Origin: Flavobacteriales bacterium
GTDB taxonomy: Bacteria; Bacteroidota; Bacteroidia; Flavobacteriales_F; PHOS-HE28
NCBI GenBank assembly: GCA_016718655.1
Contig: JADKCV010000004.1
Coordinates: forward strand, 1-64,000
Reading direction: 5' to 3'
Length of the DNA: 64,000 nt
Below, piece after piece: positions 9,193 to 18,902 of the stretch. Both the position numbers and the translations under genes were made by a program. Position 1 is the stretch's first letter, and the number at the start of each line of letters is the position of its first letter. The notes below the pieces were generated by a model. It saw only the letters and a list, made by a program, of their open reading frames with translations, ran no database searches and was not told the origin of the DNA.

Positions 9193-10209
9193 ATGCGTTC
9201 ATTGGCCAATGTTCTCCTGCTGTCCGTCAGCTTGATCGCTACCGCTCAAGTGTCGCCCTATAACCATAGACCTGCGCAACAGCCGGACAGCAGTGGGCAC
9301 TACCGCTTGGTGTTCAGTGGACATTTCCACGGGTCGAGCAGCAGTTCCAGTGGCTATCCGGCTGCCACCTTGTTGGCTGGCCTCGACCTGATCAATGGTC
9401 TGGATGCCAATGCGCTTGTGAGCACCGGGGACCTGTTCCTCAACCCTGATCGTGACAGTGCCCGGTATCACCAGGCGCTCTTTCAACGGTTGATGCCCGC
9501 CTTGTTCAACGCACCGGGCAACCATGATCGGGAAGGCCATGCCTATAGCGGTGTGAAATTCCCCATCGTGCTGACATTCGGGCTGGATGCCGTCCTCTTG
9601 CTGGATACGGAGGTGGCGGACAGTGATATCGAAGGTGCCCAACTACAGGCGTTGGAGCAGCTGGCCACCGAAGGTCGTTGGAGAAGGGTGTTCATCGTAA
9701 GCCATCGACCGGTCTGGGCAGAGGAGGATCCAGCGTACGGACCCTTGTTCAAAGGCAACACGCGATCGCTCACCGGCTGCAATTTTCGTCGAGATGTGCT
9801 TCCCGTGCTGGAGCGCATGATCGCTCGGACCGAGGTGTTCTGGATCAGCGGAAGCATGGCCGGTGGAGCGCCCGCTAGTGTGTTCTTCCAACCACATCTT
9901 CCGAATCTGACATTCATCCAGACCGCCATCAGGGATGAACTACGCGATGCGGTCCTGGTAGCCGATGTGAGCGGGCAAGGGATCGCGTGGAGGTTGGTTT
10001 CGCTCACAGGTCAAGGGGTTCAGCCAGTGGAGTCCTATGATTCCGCGTGGTGGCGAACAGCGAAGGCCCAAGGGACCCAGGGGTTCAATTGGCGCTTGGT
10101 GCCTTATCTGGCGCGAACGGTGATCACCGATCATGCGTTCTGGTGGGGTGCAGGAGCCATGTTCGTACTGTTGCTCTTGTTACGCGCCCTTTTCCGACGC
10201 TGGCCGTAA
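9193..10209 (+). CDS. Metallophosphoesterase-like protein with C-terminal membrane anchor
   Basis: 338 aa with a signal peptide (MRSLANVLLLSVSLIATAQ), a calcineurin-like phosphoesterase core and a C-terminal membrane helix (WWGAGAMFVLLLLLRALF). Visible family motifs are STGDLF, NAPGNHD and VSHRPVW. The first motif, normally D-x-H, reads SGHFHG, and the last, normally GHxH, reads ISGSMAGG, so two metal-binding positions appear changed. It may be a diverged enzyme or a pseudoenzyme. It starts 2 bases after the CotH gene and is probably co-transcribed, suggesting a role in the same surface-polymer pathway. Confidence 0.7.
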   Translation: MRSLANVLLLSVSLIATAQVSPYNHRPAQQPDSSGHYRLVFSGHFHGSSSSSSGYPAATLLAGLDLINGLDANALVSTGDLFLNPDRDSARYHQALFQRLMPALFNAPGNHDREGHAYSGVKFPIVLTFGLDAVLLLDTEVADSDIEGAQLQALEQLATEGRWRRVFIVSHRPVWAEEDPAYGPLFKGNTRSLTGCNFRRDVLPVLERMIARTEVFWISGSMAGGAPASVFFQPHLPNLTFIQTAIRDELRDAVLVADVSGQGIAWRLVSLTGQGVQPVESYDSAWWRTAKAQGTQGFNWRLVPYLARTVITDHAFWWGAGAMFVLLLLLRALFRRWP

Positions 10210-10217
10210 GGCATTTC

Positions 10218-10225
10218 TATCTTTG
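10218..10225 (+). promoter_or_regulatory. -7 promoter element TATCTTTG
   Basis: A perfect TAnnTTTG element 22 bases before the epimerase start and just after the phosphoesterase stop. A T-rich stretch (10190-10194) upstream could serve as a poor -33 element. The consensus is established for Bacteroidota; its use here is inferred. Confidence 0.5.
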
Positions 10226-10247
10226 TAAGCCTAATCGAACCCTGTTC

Positions 10248-11170
10248 ATGTCCCGTATCCTGGTCACCGGAGGCGCCGGTTTCATTGCTAGTGATGTCGC
10301 TGCCAAACTGGCCTCCGATCCGGGCAACGAGGTCGTAGTGGTCGACAATCTGCTTACCGGAGAACCGGCGAAGATCCCGGAAGGTGTCCGGTTCATCAAG
10401 TGTGACGCCAATGATTTCGATGATATCAGCGGGGTCTTCTATGCGTATCGGTTCGACTACGTGTTCCACTACGCCGCTGTCGTAGGTGTGAAACGAACGA
10501 CGGACAACCCGGTGATGGTCCTTCGGGACATCGACGGTATCCGCAACATCCTCGACCTCTCGAAGAATACGGGCGTGCGACGGGTGCTCTTCAGCAGTAG
10601 CAGCGAGGTCTATGGTGAGCCGGTGGAGATCCCCAGAACGAGCGGACCACGCCATTGAACAGTAAGTTGCCCTACGCCATCGTCAAGAATATCGGCGAAG
10701 CGTTCCTGCGTAGCTATCAGAAGGAGTTCGGGCTGGACTATACGGTATTCCGGTTCTTCAATACCTACGGACCCAAACAGAGCAGGGACTTCGTGGTATC
10801 GAAGTTCATCCGTTCGGCGTTGGCGAACGAGGATATCACCCTTTATGGTGACGGCTTGCAGACACGCACTTTCTGCTACATAGACGACAATACGGAAGCC
10901 TGCCTCAACGCCTTCCACAAGGGCGAGGTACTGAACGATGTGGTCAACATCGGATCCGATTCCGAGATCACGATCAAGGAGCTCGCACAGGTCATCATCG
11001 AATTGACCGGGAGCAGCAGTAAGCTGGTCCATTTGCCACCGCTGGAAGAAGGTGACATGACCCGCCGCATGCCCGATATCGCCCGCATGCGCCAGTTGCT
11101 CGGACGTGATCCCATGCCACTGCGTCAAGGCTTGGAGCGTGTGCTCGCTGCCTGGAACGTGCGGGGCTGA
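10248..11170 (+). CDS. NAD-dependent epimerase/dehydratase (extended SDR), frameshifted
   Basis: The N-terminus MSRILVTGGAGFIASDVAAK has the GxxGxxG Rossmann motif. 'VFSSSSEVYGEP'-like sequence (LFSSSSEVYGEPVEIP) and then 'LPYAIVKNIGE' supply the catalytic Ser and the YxxxK motif, with substrate-pocket sequence 'RFFNTYGPKQ' downstream. The frame breaks at a CCCC run at about 10632-10636. With one more C the product reads EIPQNERTTPLNSKLPYAIV and is 307 aa. The fragments are 10248-10658 and about 10640-11170. Such enzymes make nucleotide sugars such as UDP-galactose, UDP-xylose or dTDP-sugars; the exact sugar is not resolved. The stop overlaps the start of the next gene (TGATG). Confidence 0.8.
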
Positions 11171-13053
11171 TGTGTGGCATCACGGGCATATTCGGACTGG
11201 AAGGGCTCACCGATCCCCGGCAGGTGGTGGCCGCCATGAACCGGGCTCTTGCACATCGTGGACCCGATGCCAGTGGCGTGTGGGCGGATGACCACGTGGC
11301 ATTCGGTCATCAGCGCCTCAGCATCATCGATCTTGGACACGCTTCCGATCAACCGTTCCTTTCCCTCGATGGACGCTACACCTTGGTGTTCAATGGAGAG
11401 ATCTACAACTACCGGGAGCTACGGGCCCAGCTCGAGCCTACCGGGTGGGTTTTCCGGACCGCCTCCGATACCGAGGTACTACTTGCAGCGTTCGCTACTT
11501 GGGGAGAGGCTTGTCTACATCGGTTGTTCGGCATGTTCGCGTTCGCGCTATGGGATGCGAAAAAGGAGGAACTCTTCCTGGCCAGGGATCGGATGGGGAT
11601 CAAGCCACTCTATGTGGCGCGTGGTGATCGGCATTTCGTATTCGCGTCCGAACTGAGGGCGGTATTGGCATCAGGGCTGGTCCCACGCAAGGTCGATCGG
11701 GAAGCGCTCATCGATCACTTGCGTTATCAAACGGTACATGCGCCAGCCACCATGGCCCGCGATGTACGGATGTTGGAGGCTGGGCATTGCATGCGGATCA
11801 CCGATCAGGAGGTCACCTCATGGCGCTGGTACGACCTCGTGGCCCAAGTGGACAAGCAGGTGGAGCACCTGCCGTTGAGGGAGGTGCATCGTGGGGTCCG
11901 GGAACGATTGGAACGTGCAGTGGAACGCCGGTTGGTGGCCGATGTGCCGTTCGGCGCATTCTTATCGGGCGGCATCGATTCGAGCATCGTGGTCGGCTTG
12001 ATGACCCAAGCTTCATCTTCACCGGTCCATACCTTTTCGGTCATCTTCAACGAACCCGAGTTCTCCGAGGAACGGTACGCTCGCGTGGTCTCTGACCGGT
12101 TCCGCACGGATCACACGGCGATCAGGCTGCACCCTCAGGATATGCTGGAGACCTTGCCAGCAGCGCTCGCGGCCATGGACCATCCCAGTGCCGATGGGCC
12201 CAACACGTTCGTCGTCTCGAAGGTCACTCGTGCGGCAGGGATCACCATGGCGTTGAGCGGGCTTGGTGGCGATGAGGTCTTCGCAGGATACCCGGTCTTC
12301 GAGCGTACCCTGGCGCTATGGCAGCGACGCTGGATCACACAGTTCCCGGCATGGGCACGTGGTATCGCTGCCCGGGTGATCTCGATCGCCAGGCCATCCA
12401 TATCGAGCGATAAGCTTGGAGAACTATTGCGCCTGCCGTCCTTTTCGGTGGACGATACGTTCCCGGTGTCCCGCATCACCTTTTCGGACAGGGAGTTGGC
12501 GCGCTTGGTGCGAGCGCCACACCTTCCCGCCAATGCCGTGGGGCGGGCAATGCATGACCTGATCAGGGACAGGAAGGGGCACGAGCTGCCGTTGCTCTCA
12601 CAAGTTTCGTTGGGAGAATTGTCCACCTACCTGCAGAGCGTGTTGCTGCGCGATACGGACCAGATGAGCATGGCCCATGCCCTCGAGGTCCGAGTGCCCT
12701 TCCTGGATCATGAACTCGTGGAGTTCGCATTAGGTGTGAATGATCGGCACAAGCATCCACACACGCCGAAGAAGCTGTTGGTCGACTCCATGGGCGATCT
12801 GCTTCCCCCGGAGATCGTCAACAGACCCAAAATGGGTTTCACGCTGCCGTGGGAACCATGGATGCGGGGTGAGCTCCGCTCCTGGTGTGAGCAACGTGTT
12901 GTGCAGGCCGATCAGCGCCCTTGGTTCAGGCCCGGCGCCGTGGCTGAACTCTGGAACCGGTTCTTGCGGCATGACCCACGGGTGAATTGGTCCCGGTTAT
13001 GGTCATTGATCGTGCTGGAGGATTGGCTTGCCCGCCACGGAATGGAGGAATGA
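11170..13053 (+). CDS. asnB: Asparagine synthase (glutamine-hydrolysing)
   Basis: 627 aa. Cys2 follows the initiator Met (MCGITGIFGLEG), the nucleophile of the N-terminal class II glutaminase domain, with 'ALAHRGPDASG' and 'LVFNGEIYNYRELR'. The C-terminal synthetase domain has the ATP-pyrophosphatase loop 'FLSGGIDSSIVVGL' and 'LSGLGGDEVFAGYP'. The family converts aspartate plus glutamine to asparagine. Members inside polysaccharide loci often amidate sugars or act on other carboxylates. The coupling to an epimerase (overlapping start) and an O-antigen ligase-like gene supports that second role, as inference. It is followed by a strong terminator. Confidence 0.9.
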   Translation: MCGITGIFGLEGLTDPRQVVAAMNRALAHRGPDASGVWADDHVAFGHQRLSIIDLGHASDQPFLSLDGRYTLVFNGEIYNYRELRAQLEPTGWVFRTASDTEVLLAAFATWGEACLHRLFGMFAFALWDAKKEELFLARDRMGIKPLYVARGDRHFVFASELRAVLASGLVPRKVDREALIDHLRYQTVHAPATMARDVRMLEAGHCMRITDQEVTSWRWYDLVAQVDKQVEHLPLREVHRGVRERLERAVERRLVADVPFGAFLSGGIDSSIVVGLMTQASSSPVHTFSVIFNEPEFSEERYARVVSDRFRTDHTAIRLHPQDMLETLPAALAAMDHPSADGPNTFVVSKVTRAAGITMALSGLGGDEVFAGYPVFERTLALWQRRWITQFPAWARGIAARVISIARPSISSDKLGELLRLPSFSVDDTFPVSRITFSDRELARLVRAPHLPANAVGRAMHDLIRDRKGHELPLLSQVSLGELSTYLQSVLLRDTDQMSMAHALEVRVPFLDHELVEFALGVNDRHKHPHTPKKLLVDSMGDLLPPEIVNRPKMGFTLPWEPWMRGELRSWCEQRVVQADQRPWFRPGAVAELWNRFLRHDPRVNWSRLWSLIVLEDWLARHGMEE

Positions 13054-13070
13054 TCTCCAATGGAACATGA

Positions 13071-13096
13071 AAAAAGGGGGCGGAAGCCCCCTTTTT
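13071..13096. terminator. Bidirectional intrinsic terminator
   Basis: An 11-bp perfect stem (AAAAAGGGGGC / GCCCCCTTTTT) with a GGAA loop lies between the convergent asnB and DUF6089 genes. The A and T tracts let it work on both strands. Confidence 0.9.
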
Positions 13097-13119
13097 CAGT
13101 TCAGGTAATCACCGCCGGA

Positions 13120-14055
13120 TCAGAACTTGGCACGTGACTTCCGACCCACCCGCTTCGTCCCACGGATCCAATTGTACCGCTGACGGTAGAAGTTGGATTG
13201 ACCGCGAAGCACATAGCTGTAGGTGAAGGTCATGGTCAAGTAGCTGTCGTTGTGCGTTGGGTCGCCGCGGATAGCACCGGCCGTGTAGTTGTTCGGATGA
13301 GGGAGCGTGGGGTCCAACGCATAGGCGAATGCGGTCTGGTTGGCAAGGGCCACGGCATCGGCTCCGCCCTCTGCTGCTAGCGCCGCTGGATCGGCATACA
13401 CGGTACTGGCATCATCCAGGTAATCGGTGAATGTGGTGCGCCAGCCCATATCCCATCCGAACCGATGGCGGCGCTTCTTGGTGAAGTGGAATCCGATACC
13501 GGCCGGGATGGCCACGCTCAAATTGGAGTAATCCACCAATTCCGTCCGCAATGGCTGAAGGTCGTAGAACGAACCTTCACGGTTGATCTGGCCCTTGGGG
13601 CTATGGTAGAGTGCCGCTATTCCGACGTAACCGAAGAGCCGGAAATCGGTCTTGTACCGACCCCTTCCTCCGAGATCATTATCCTGGAAGATGGTGAACT
13701 CGGGCCGCACGTAAAGTTCGAACATGTCGTTGCGGAAGTTGAGGTTCCGACCCACGCGTGGACGATAGGTTGAAAGTGCATCCGCCCCTTGGATACGCAT
13801 GTACATGAGGCCACCGTTCACCGAGAACATACGATTGATCTTGCGGCGAGCGAACCCTCCGATCGCCCAACGTGTCTGGCTGAGCTTCATATCCCATACG
13901 AAATCACGGCGGGGTTGGTCCTTTCCTCCCATTTCACCCAAGTAGTTGGCAGCCCCCACATGGATGCCGAAGTCCCACGCATACTGCGCATGGAGCTTGG
14001 GCTGGGTGAGGAACAGGCCGACGATCGCGGCTAGTAGGAGTATTCGACGTTGCAT
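13120..14055 (-). CDS. Outer-membrane beta-barrel protein, DUF6089 family
   Basis: The start at 14055 (MQRRILLLAAIVGLFLTQP, then LHAQ) gives a signal peptide of about 24 aa and a 311-aa precursor. 'YAWDFGIHVGAANYLGEMGG' followed by alternating aromatic strands and a C-terminal 'YLTMTFTYSYVLRG' fit the DUF6089 family of Bacteroidota outer-membrane proteins. The tail is basic (RGTKRVGRKSRAKF). Function is unknown for the family; members are thought to be 8- to 12-strand barrels. A perfect -7 element lies 30 bases upstream. Confidence 0.75.
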   Translation of the reverse strand: MQRRILLLAAIVGLFLTQPKLHAQYAWDFGIHVGAANYLGEMGGKDQPRRDFVWDMKLSQTRWAIGGFARRKINRMFSVNGGLMYMRIQGADALSTYRPRVGRNLNFRNDMFELYVRPEFTIFQDNDLGGRGRYKTDFRLFGYVGIAALYHSPKGQINREGSFYDLQPLRTELVDYSNLSVAIPAGIGFHFTKKRRHRFGWDMGWRTTFTDYLDDASTVYADPAALAAEGGADAVALANQTAFAYALDPTLPHPNNYTAGAIRGDPTHNDSYLTMTFTYSYVLRGQSNFYRQRYNWIRGTKRVGRKSRAKF

Positions 14056-14085
14056 GAGCGCTCTTCTTGATCCGAGTATACCCGG

Positions 14086-14093
14086 CAAACTTA
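14086..14093 (-). promoter_or_regulatory. -7 promoter element TAAGTTTG (minus strand)
   Basis: A perfect TAnnTTTG on the minus strand, 30 bases upstream of the DUF6089 start. A second CTTTG lies immediately upstream of it. No convincing -33 TTTG at the usual spacing. Confidence 0.5.
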
Positions 14094-14200
14094 GCAAAGA
14101 TCCTGATGCTCATACGTATGATCCAACCACTTGGATATCAACAGTCTGTTGGTTCCGCCCCCACGGTGTCCCGAGAAGTCATTCCACGCGCTTGAACGGA

Positions 14201-14208
14201 TAGCTTTG
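14201..14208 (+). promoter_or_regulatory. -7 promoter element TAGCTTTG
   Basis: A perfect TAnnTTTG only 4 bases before the ATG of the nitronate monooxygenase gene. If transcription starts the usual few bases downstream, the mRNA is leaderless or nearly so. Confidence 0.5.
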
Positions 14209-14212
14209 CGCG

Positions 14213-15175
14213 ATGCCCAACCCTAACGCGATCACGCGACTTTTCGGGATTGAACTACCGCTTGTCCAAGCCGGTATGATCTGGTGCTCCGGCTGGAGAT
14301 TGGCGGCTGCCGTGAGTGAGGCCGGGGGCCTTGGTGTGATCGGGTCGGGTTCAATGTATCCTGAGGTCTTGAGGGAGCATGTGCGCAAGTGCAAGGCAGC
14401 AACAAAGCGTCCGTTCGCCGTGAATGTGCCACTGCTCTATCCGAACGTGGAAGACCATATGGCCACCATCATCGAAGAACGCGTGCCCATCGTTTTCACT
14501 TCCGCCGGTGATCCGCGGACCTGGACAGGGAAGCTCAAGCAAGCCGGTATCACGGTGGTCCATGTCGTCAGTAGCGTACGATTCGCGCAGAAGGCAGAGG
14601 CATCAGGTGTGGATGCCATAGTCGCCGAAGGATTCGAGGCCGGAGGTCACAATGGCCGTGAGGAGACCACCACGATGGTGCTCATACCCATGGTTCGGGA
14701 GGCGATTTCCATCCCGCTCATCGCCGCTGGTGGTATCGCTTCGGGCAAGGCCATGGTGGCTGCCATGGCTTTGGGAGCGGATGCCGTGCAGATAGGGAGT
14801 CGGTTCGTGTGTTCGATGGAGTCCTCTGCCCATCCTGCCTTCAAGGATCGTGTCAACATGGCGAATGAAGGTGATACGGTGTTGACGCTCAAGGAATTGG
14901 CCCCGGTCCGGCTCATGCGGAACGGATTCCAGAGGCAGGTCCAGGAGCTTTATGTACAGGGTGCTACAGTGGAGCAGCTCAAAGCACTGCTGGGCCGTGG
15001 CCGCGCCAAGAAAGGAATGTTCGAGGGTGATCTGGAGGAAGGAGAGTTGGAGATCGGCCAAGTAGCAGGGCAATTCAACGGGATCTTGCCGGCGGGCGAT
15101 ATCGTGCGTTCCATCATGGCGGAATACCAGAGCACGATCAAAGACGTTTCCTCCTTACCCACCTTTGCAGGATGA
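14213..15175 (+). CDS. Nitronate monooxygenase / 2-nitropropane dioxygenase family
   Basis: 320 aa TIM-barrel flavoprotein. Visible family features are the N-terminal 'LPLVQAGMIWCSGWRLAAA', 'GGLGVIGSGS', the FMN-binding 'VAEGFEAGGHNGRE', 'IPLIAAGGIASGKAM', and 'ADAVQIGSRFVCS'. It would oxidise alkyl nitronates with FMN and oxygen. Close relatives also include enoyl-ACP reductases of the FabK type, so the substrate is uncertain. It stands alone on the plus strand. Confidence 0.85.
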   Translation: MPNPNAITRLFGIELPLVQAGMIWCSGWRLAAAVSEAGGLGVIGSGSMYPEVLREHVRKCKAATKRPFAVNVPLLYPNVEDHMATIIEERVPIVFTSAGDPRTWTGKLKQAGITVVHVVSSVRFAQKAEASGVDAIVAEGFEAGGHNGREETTTMVLIPMVREAISIPLIAAGGIASGKAMVAAMALGADAVQIGSRFVCSMESSAHPAFKDRVNMANEGDTVLTLKELAPVRLMRNGFQRQVQELYVQGATVEQLKALLGRGRAKKGMFEGDLEEGELEIGQVAGQFNGILPAGDIVRSIMAEYQSTIKDVSSLPTFAG

Positions 15176-15206
15176 TCCAACAGGGTGGCAACAGAAGGGG
15201 TGGCAA

Positions 15207-17294
15207 ATGCGTCTTGTTGGTAGGATGATAACGTTCATGGTTCGACCCGGGCTGTTGATTTTCGTCCTTGCACAGGCATTGGTCGCTTTATCGCAGCCTC
15301 CTGGCCCGCCCTCATTACGGTGTGCCTCGGTGAATGTGGCTGGCGATGTCACGTTGACCTGGGCACCGACCACCGATCCTGCCGGTCTGTTCAACTACTA
15401 TCGGATCTATCGAGCGGATGCAGCCACGGGGCCCTTCCTTCCGCTGCCCGTAACGGTCCCTGTCCTGGGTCAAACCACGTTTCTGGACCTGGGTGCGGCA
15501 GCAGACGTTGCATCGAGGTACTACTTCATGACCACGGTCCACAGTTCGCCGGAGGTGGAGAGCACCCCTTCCGATACGATCGGTACGCTATTCTTGGAGC
15601 TGGACCAGAGCGTGCCTGCTGGTTCTGCGGTATTGTCGTGGCTGCCTCCGGATGGAACCGCTACCTCCGGTACTTCACTTTCCGTGTGGATGGAGTATCC
15701 CGTAGGTACCTGGTCCCAGATCGGCAGTACACCCTTGGCCACGTTGGAGTTCGAACATCTCATCTCCATTTGCGAGGATTCGCTCACCTTCCGCGTCGGA
15801 CTGCAGGATGCGTTGGGATGCATCTCGTTCAGCGATCTCGAAGGGGATGTGTTCGCGGATGTGACACCTCCCTCCTCACCGGTCATCACGTTCGTCTCGG
15901 TCGACACCTTGACCGGCCTTTCAACGATCACGTGGGACCCGTCCCCGGAACTGGACACCGATGGCTATATCATCCTCTGGAACACCCCAACTGGAGGCGT
16001 CATCCAGGACACGGTTTACGGCAGGACGAATACCACCTACACGTGGCCGAACAGCCAAGCAGGATCCCGGGCCGAAGGTTTCATTCTTGCCGCGTTCGAT
16101 ACATGCCTGGTGGGTGTGCCCCCCAACCTAGGACCCAATACCAGTCCCACAGGGGGGCAACATGTCACTATCCATCTTGCCCCGGTGTATGACCGATGCG
16201 CGGCCACGGTCACCTTGGAATGGTCGCCTTACATCGGTTGGGATGTTGGTCTATACAAGGTGTTCGTGAGTACATCAGGAGGTCCGTACGCGCTATTGGC
16301 AAATGTCGCCGGATCCACGACGTCCTTCATCCACCAGGTCGAACCGGAACGCTCCTATTGTTATGTGGTCCGGGCTGATCGACAAGGTGGTGGCTCCGTA
16401 TCGCTTTCGAACAAGTTCTGCCAGTTCACGGATTATCCGCCACTTCCCGTGGGCAACTACATCCGTGGTGTGTCGGTCTCCGGTCCGTCACGGATCACAG
16501 TGGTGGACAGTGTGGATATCACAGCGATCACAACGGGTTACCGATTGGAGCGGTCCGACAATGGTGGTCCCTATGCGACAGTGGCGACTTTTCCGAGCAC
16601 GTCGGGTCCGCTCATCGTCTGGGATGACCTCGATGTCGAACCAGCGTCCGTGGGATACCGCTATCGCATGGAGGTGGCCGATGGCTGCGGTCGTAGTGGG
16701 CTGATCAGTAACGTGGCAGGGAATATGGTCCTCAAGGCAATGCCCGACCTCTACGGTAGGAATACGCTTTCATGGAACGGCTACTCACAATGGGCTGGGT
16801 CCGTATCGGGTTACATCATCCATCGGAGTGTGGATGGCCTTCCGTTCGTCCCCATTGCGTTCGTTCCTGAACCCACATGGACGCTCGTGGACGATGTGAA
16901 CGCTTTCGCGGCCGGTACAGGTCGAGCCTGCTATTATGTGGAGGCGGTCGAGGTAGGGGGGGCGCTCGGTATCAACGCCACCTCGCTCAGTAATGAAGCG
17001 TGTGCTGTTCAAGAGGAACTGGTCCATATTCCCAATGCCATGGTGGTGGGAGGGGCCAATCCCATCTTCCAGCCGATCCTCGCCTTTGTTGACGTGGCTG
17101 AATACGAGTTGTCCATCATCAACCGGTGGGGTCAGGTCATATGGACCACCAACGACCCGAACACCGGTTGGAATGGACGGGTGGGCGGTTCAGTGGTACC
17201 CATCGGTATCTATGCATACTACTGTACGTTCCGTACTGGCGCGGACAAGGTGGTGGAGGAACGGGGCACGGTGACGCTCCTTACCGCGGAGTGA
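15207..17294 (+). CDS. FN3-repeat secreted protein with T9SS type B sorting domain
   Basis: Starts at 15207 or 15225 give a signal peptide (ITFMVRPGLLIFVLAQALV, cleaved near ALSQ). The product is about 695 aa and contains several fibronectin type III-like modules ('NVAGDVTLTWAPTTDPAG', 'VTLEWSPYIGWDVGLYKVF', 'NTLSWNGYSQW'). The C-terminal domain 'ELSIINRWGQVIWTTNDP' plus 'GWNGRVGGSVVPIGIYAYY' is a classic type B (CHU_C-like) gliding-motility/T9SS sorting domain. It should be exported through T9SS and probably stays on or leaves the surface without the usual type A anchoring. Role unknown, perhaps adhesive. Confidence 0.85.
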   Translation: MRLVGRMITFMVRPGLLIFVLAQALVALSQPPGPPSLRCASVNVAGDVTLTWAPTTDPAGLFNYYRIYRADAATGPFLPLPVTVPVLGQTTFLDLGAAADVASRYYFMTTVHSSPEVESTPSDTIGTLFLELDQSVPAGSAVLSWLPPDGTATSGTSLSVWMEYPVGTWSQIGSTPLATLEFEHLISICEDSLTFRVGLQDALGCISFSDLEGDVFADVTPPSSPVITFVSVDTLTGLSTITWDPSPELDTDGYIILWNTPTGGVIQDTVYGRTNTTYTWPNSQAGSRAEGFILAAFDTCLVGVPPNLGPNTSPTGGQHVTIHLAPVYDRCAATVTLEWSPYIGWDVGLYKVFVSTSGGPYALLANVAGSTTSFIHQVEPERSYCYVVRADRQGGGSVSLSNKFCQFTDYPPLPVGNYIRGVSVSGPSRITVVDSVDITAITTGYRLERSDNGGPYATVATFPSTSGPLIVWDDLDVEPASVGYRYRMEVADGCGRSGLISNVAGNMVLKAMPDLYGRNTLSWNGYSQWAGSVSGYIIHRSVDGLPFVPIAFVPEPTWTLVDDVNAFAAGTGRACYYVEAVEVGGALGINATSLSNEACAVQEELVHIPNAMVVGGANPIFQPILAFVDVAEYELSIINRWGQVIWTTNDPNTGWNGRVGGSVVPIGIYAYYCTFRTGADKVVEERGTVTLLTAE

Positions 17295-17316
17295 TCCAAC
17301 GTTCGGACCCGTTGTG

Positions 17317-17324
17317 TACTTTTG
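17317..17324 (+). promoter_or_regulatory. -7 promoter element TACTTTTG upstream of guaB
   Basis: A perfect TAnnTTTG ending 3 bases before the guaB ATG at 17328, again implying a leaderless message. Confidence 0.5.
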
Positions 17325-17327
17325 TGC

Positions 17328-18857
17328 ATGGAACGATCCTCAACACGCGCTGGATCGAGCGCGTCCAACGGCCATTCACTGAAAGGCCGACCATCCAAGG
17401 ATAAATTCGTCGGGGAAGGGCTCACGTACGACGATGTTCTACTTGTGCCTGCGTATAGTGAAGTGCTGCCACGTGAAGTGGATATTCGTTCGCCTTTCAC
17501 CCGGAACATCACGCTGAACGTACCCATCGTATCGGCAGCAATGGACACGGTGACCGGGGCCGAACTAGCCATTGCCATCGCACAACAAGGCGGCATCGGC
17601 GTCATCCACAAGAACCAATCGATCGCGGAGCAGGCGGCAGAGGTGCGTCGCGTGAAACGGTCGGAGAGTGGTATGATACTCGACCCGGTCAAATTGCTCC
17701 GACATGCGTTGGTGGGCGATGCACTGAAGCTCATGGCAGAGAACCGCATCGGAGGCATCCCTGTGGTGGATGAGGAGGAGCATCTCGTGGGTATCGTCAC
17801 CAACCGTGACCTGCGCTTCGAGAAACGCATGTCGCGTCCTGTGGCCGAGGTCATGACGAGCAAGGATATCATCACGGCCAAGCCGGATACCACCATGGCC
17901 CAGGCCGAGGACATCCTCCAGGAGCATAAGATCGAAAAGCTCCCAGTGGTGGATGCCAAGGGCGTGCTCGTGGGCCTCATCACCTACAAGGACATCATCA
18001 AGTTGAAACAGCGCCCGAACGCGTGCAAGGACCGCATCGGGCGACTGCGTGTGGCAGCGGCCATTGGCGTGACCGGCGATTCATTGGACCGGGCAAGGGC
18101 ACTGCGGGACGCCGGTGTCGATGCGTTGGTCATCGATACCGCGCATGGTCACAGTAGGGGTGTCATCGAGATGCTCAAAGCCGTCAAGGCGGAGATCATT
18201 GATGTGGATATCATCGTGGGTAATATCGCCACCGCCGAAGCCGCGCTCGCTTTGGTGGAAGCCGGGGCGGACGCAGTGAAGGTGGGTATCGGACCGGGCA
18301 GTATCTGCACCACGCGGGTCATCGCTGGGGTTGGTGTGCCACAACTCACAGCCGTTCTTGAGTGCGCCCAGGCCATCGCAGGTACCGGTGTTCCGGTCAT
18401 CGCTGATGGGGGCATCCGCTATACCGGGGATATTGTGAAAGCGCTGGCGGCAGGGGCGGGTACGGTCATGGTCGGAAGCATGTTCGCCGGTGTGGAGGAA
18501 AGTCCGGGTGAGACCATCATCTATGAGGGACGTCGGTTCAAGGCATACCGAGGCATGGGTTCGATCGAGGCCATGCAACAAGGTAGCAAGGACCGTTACT
18601 TCCAGGACATGGAGGATGACATCAAGAAGCTCGTTCCTGAGGGCATCAGTGGCAGGGTACCTTATAAAGGGAAGCTGGCCGAGGTCATGCACCAACTTAT
18701 CGGGGGGCTTCGTGCCGGAATGGGCTACTGTGGCTCAGCCAACATCAAGGCCTTGGTGGATGCGCGGTTCATACGGATCACCATGGCAGGGATGAAGGAG
18801 AGCCACCCGCACGACGTGTACATCACACGGGAGGCTCCGAATTACAGCCATCATTGA
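17328..18857 (+). CDS. guaB: IMP dehydrogenase
   Basis: 509 aa. It oxidises IMP to XMP with NAD, the committed step of GMP synthesis. The N-terminal catalytic half has 'GEGLTYDDVLLVPAYSEVLP'. Two CBS domains lie at about residues 110-225 ('LVGIVTNRDLRFE', 'LVGLITYKDIIKLK'). The catalytic loop 'GIGPGSICTTRVIAGVG' holds the nucleophilic Cys, with the flap 'GMGSIEAMQQGSKDRYFQ' after it. ATG at 17328 gives an N-terminal extension of about 27 residues before the conserved start (KFVGEGLTYDD), and no other ATG lies between. A TTG two codons upstream is less likely. Single-gene transcription unit. Confidence 0.95.
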   Translation: MERSSTRAGSSASNGHSLKGRPSKDKFVGEGLTYDDVLLVPAYSEVLPREVDIRSPFTRNITLNVPIVSAAMDTVTGAELAIAIAQQGGIGVIHKNQSIAEQAAEVRRVKRSESGMILDPVKLLRHALVGDALKLMAENRIGGIPVVDEEEHLVGIVTNRDLRFEKRMSRPVAEVMTSKDIITAKPDTTMAQAEDILQEHKIEKLPVVDAKGVLVGLITYKDIIKLKQRPNACKDRIGRLRVAAAIGVTGDSLDRARALRDAGVDALVIDTAHGHSRGVIEMLKAVKAEIIDVDIIVGNIATAEAALALVEAGADAVKVGIGPGSICTTRVIAGVGVPQLTAVLECAQAIAGTGVPVIADGGIRYTGDIVKALAAGAGTVMVGSMFAGVEESPGETIIYEGRRFKAYRGMGSIEAMQQGSKDRYFQDMEDDIKKLVPEGISGRVPYKGKLAEVMHQLIGGLRAGMGYCGSANIKALVDARFIRITMAGMKESHPHDVYITREAPNYSHH

Positions 18858-18902
18858 TCGCTAGGGCCAACGCCAAGGGGCCCCGACCCCTCATTCCAAG
18901 GA

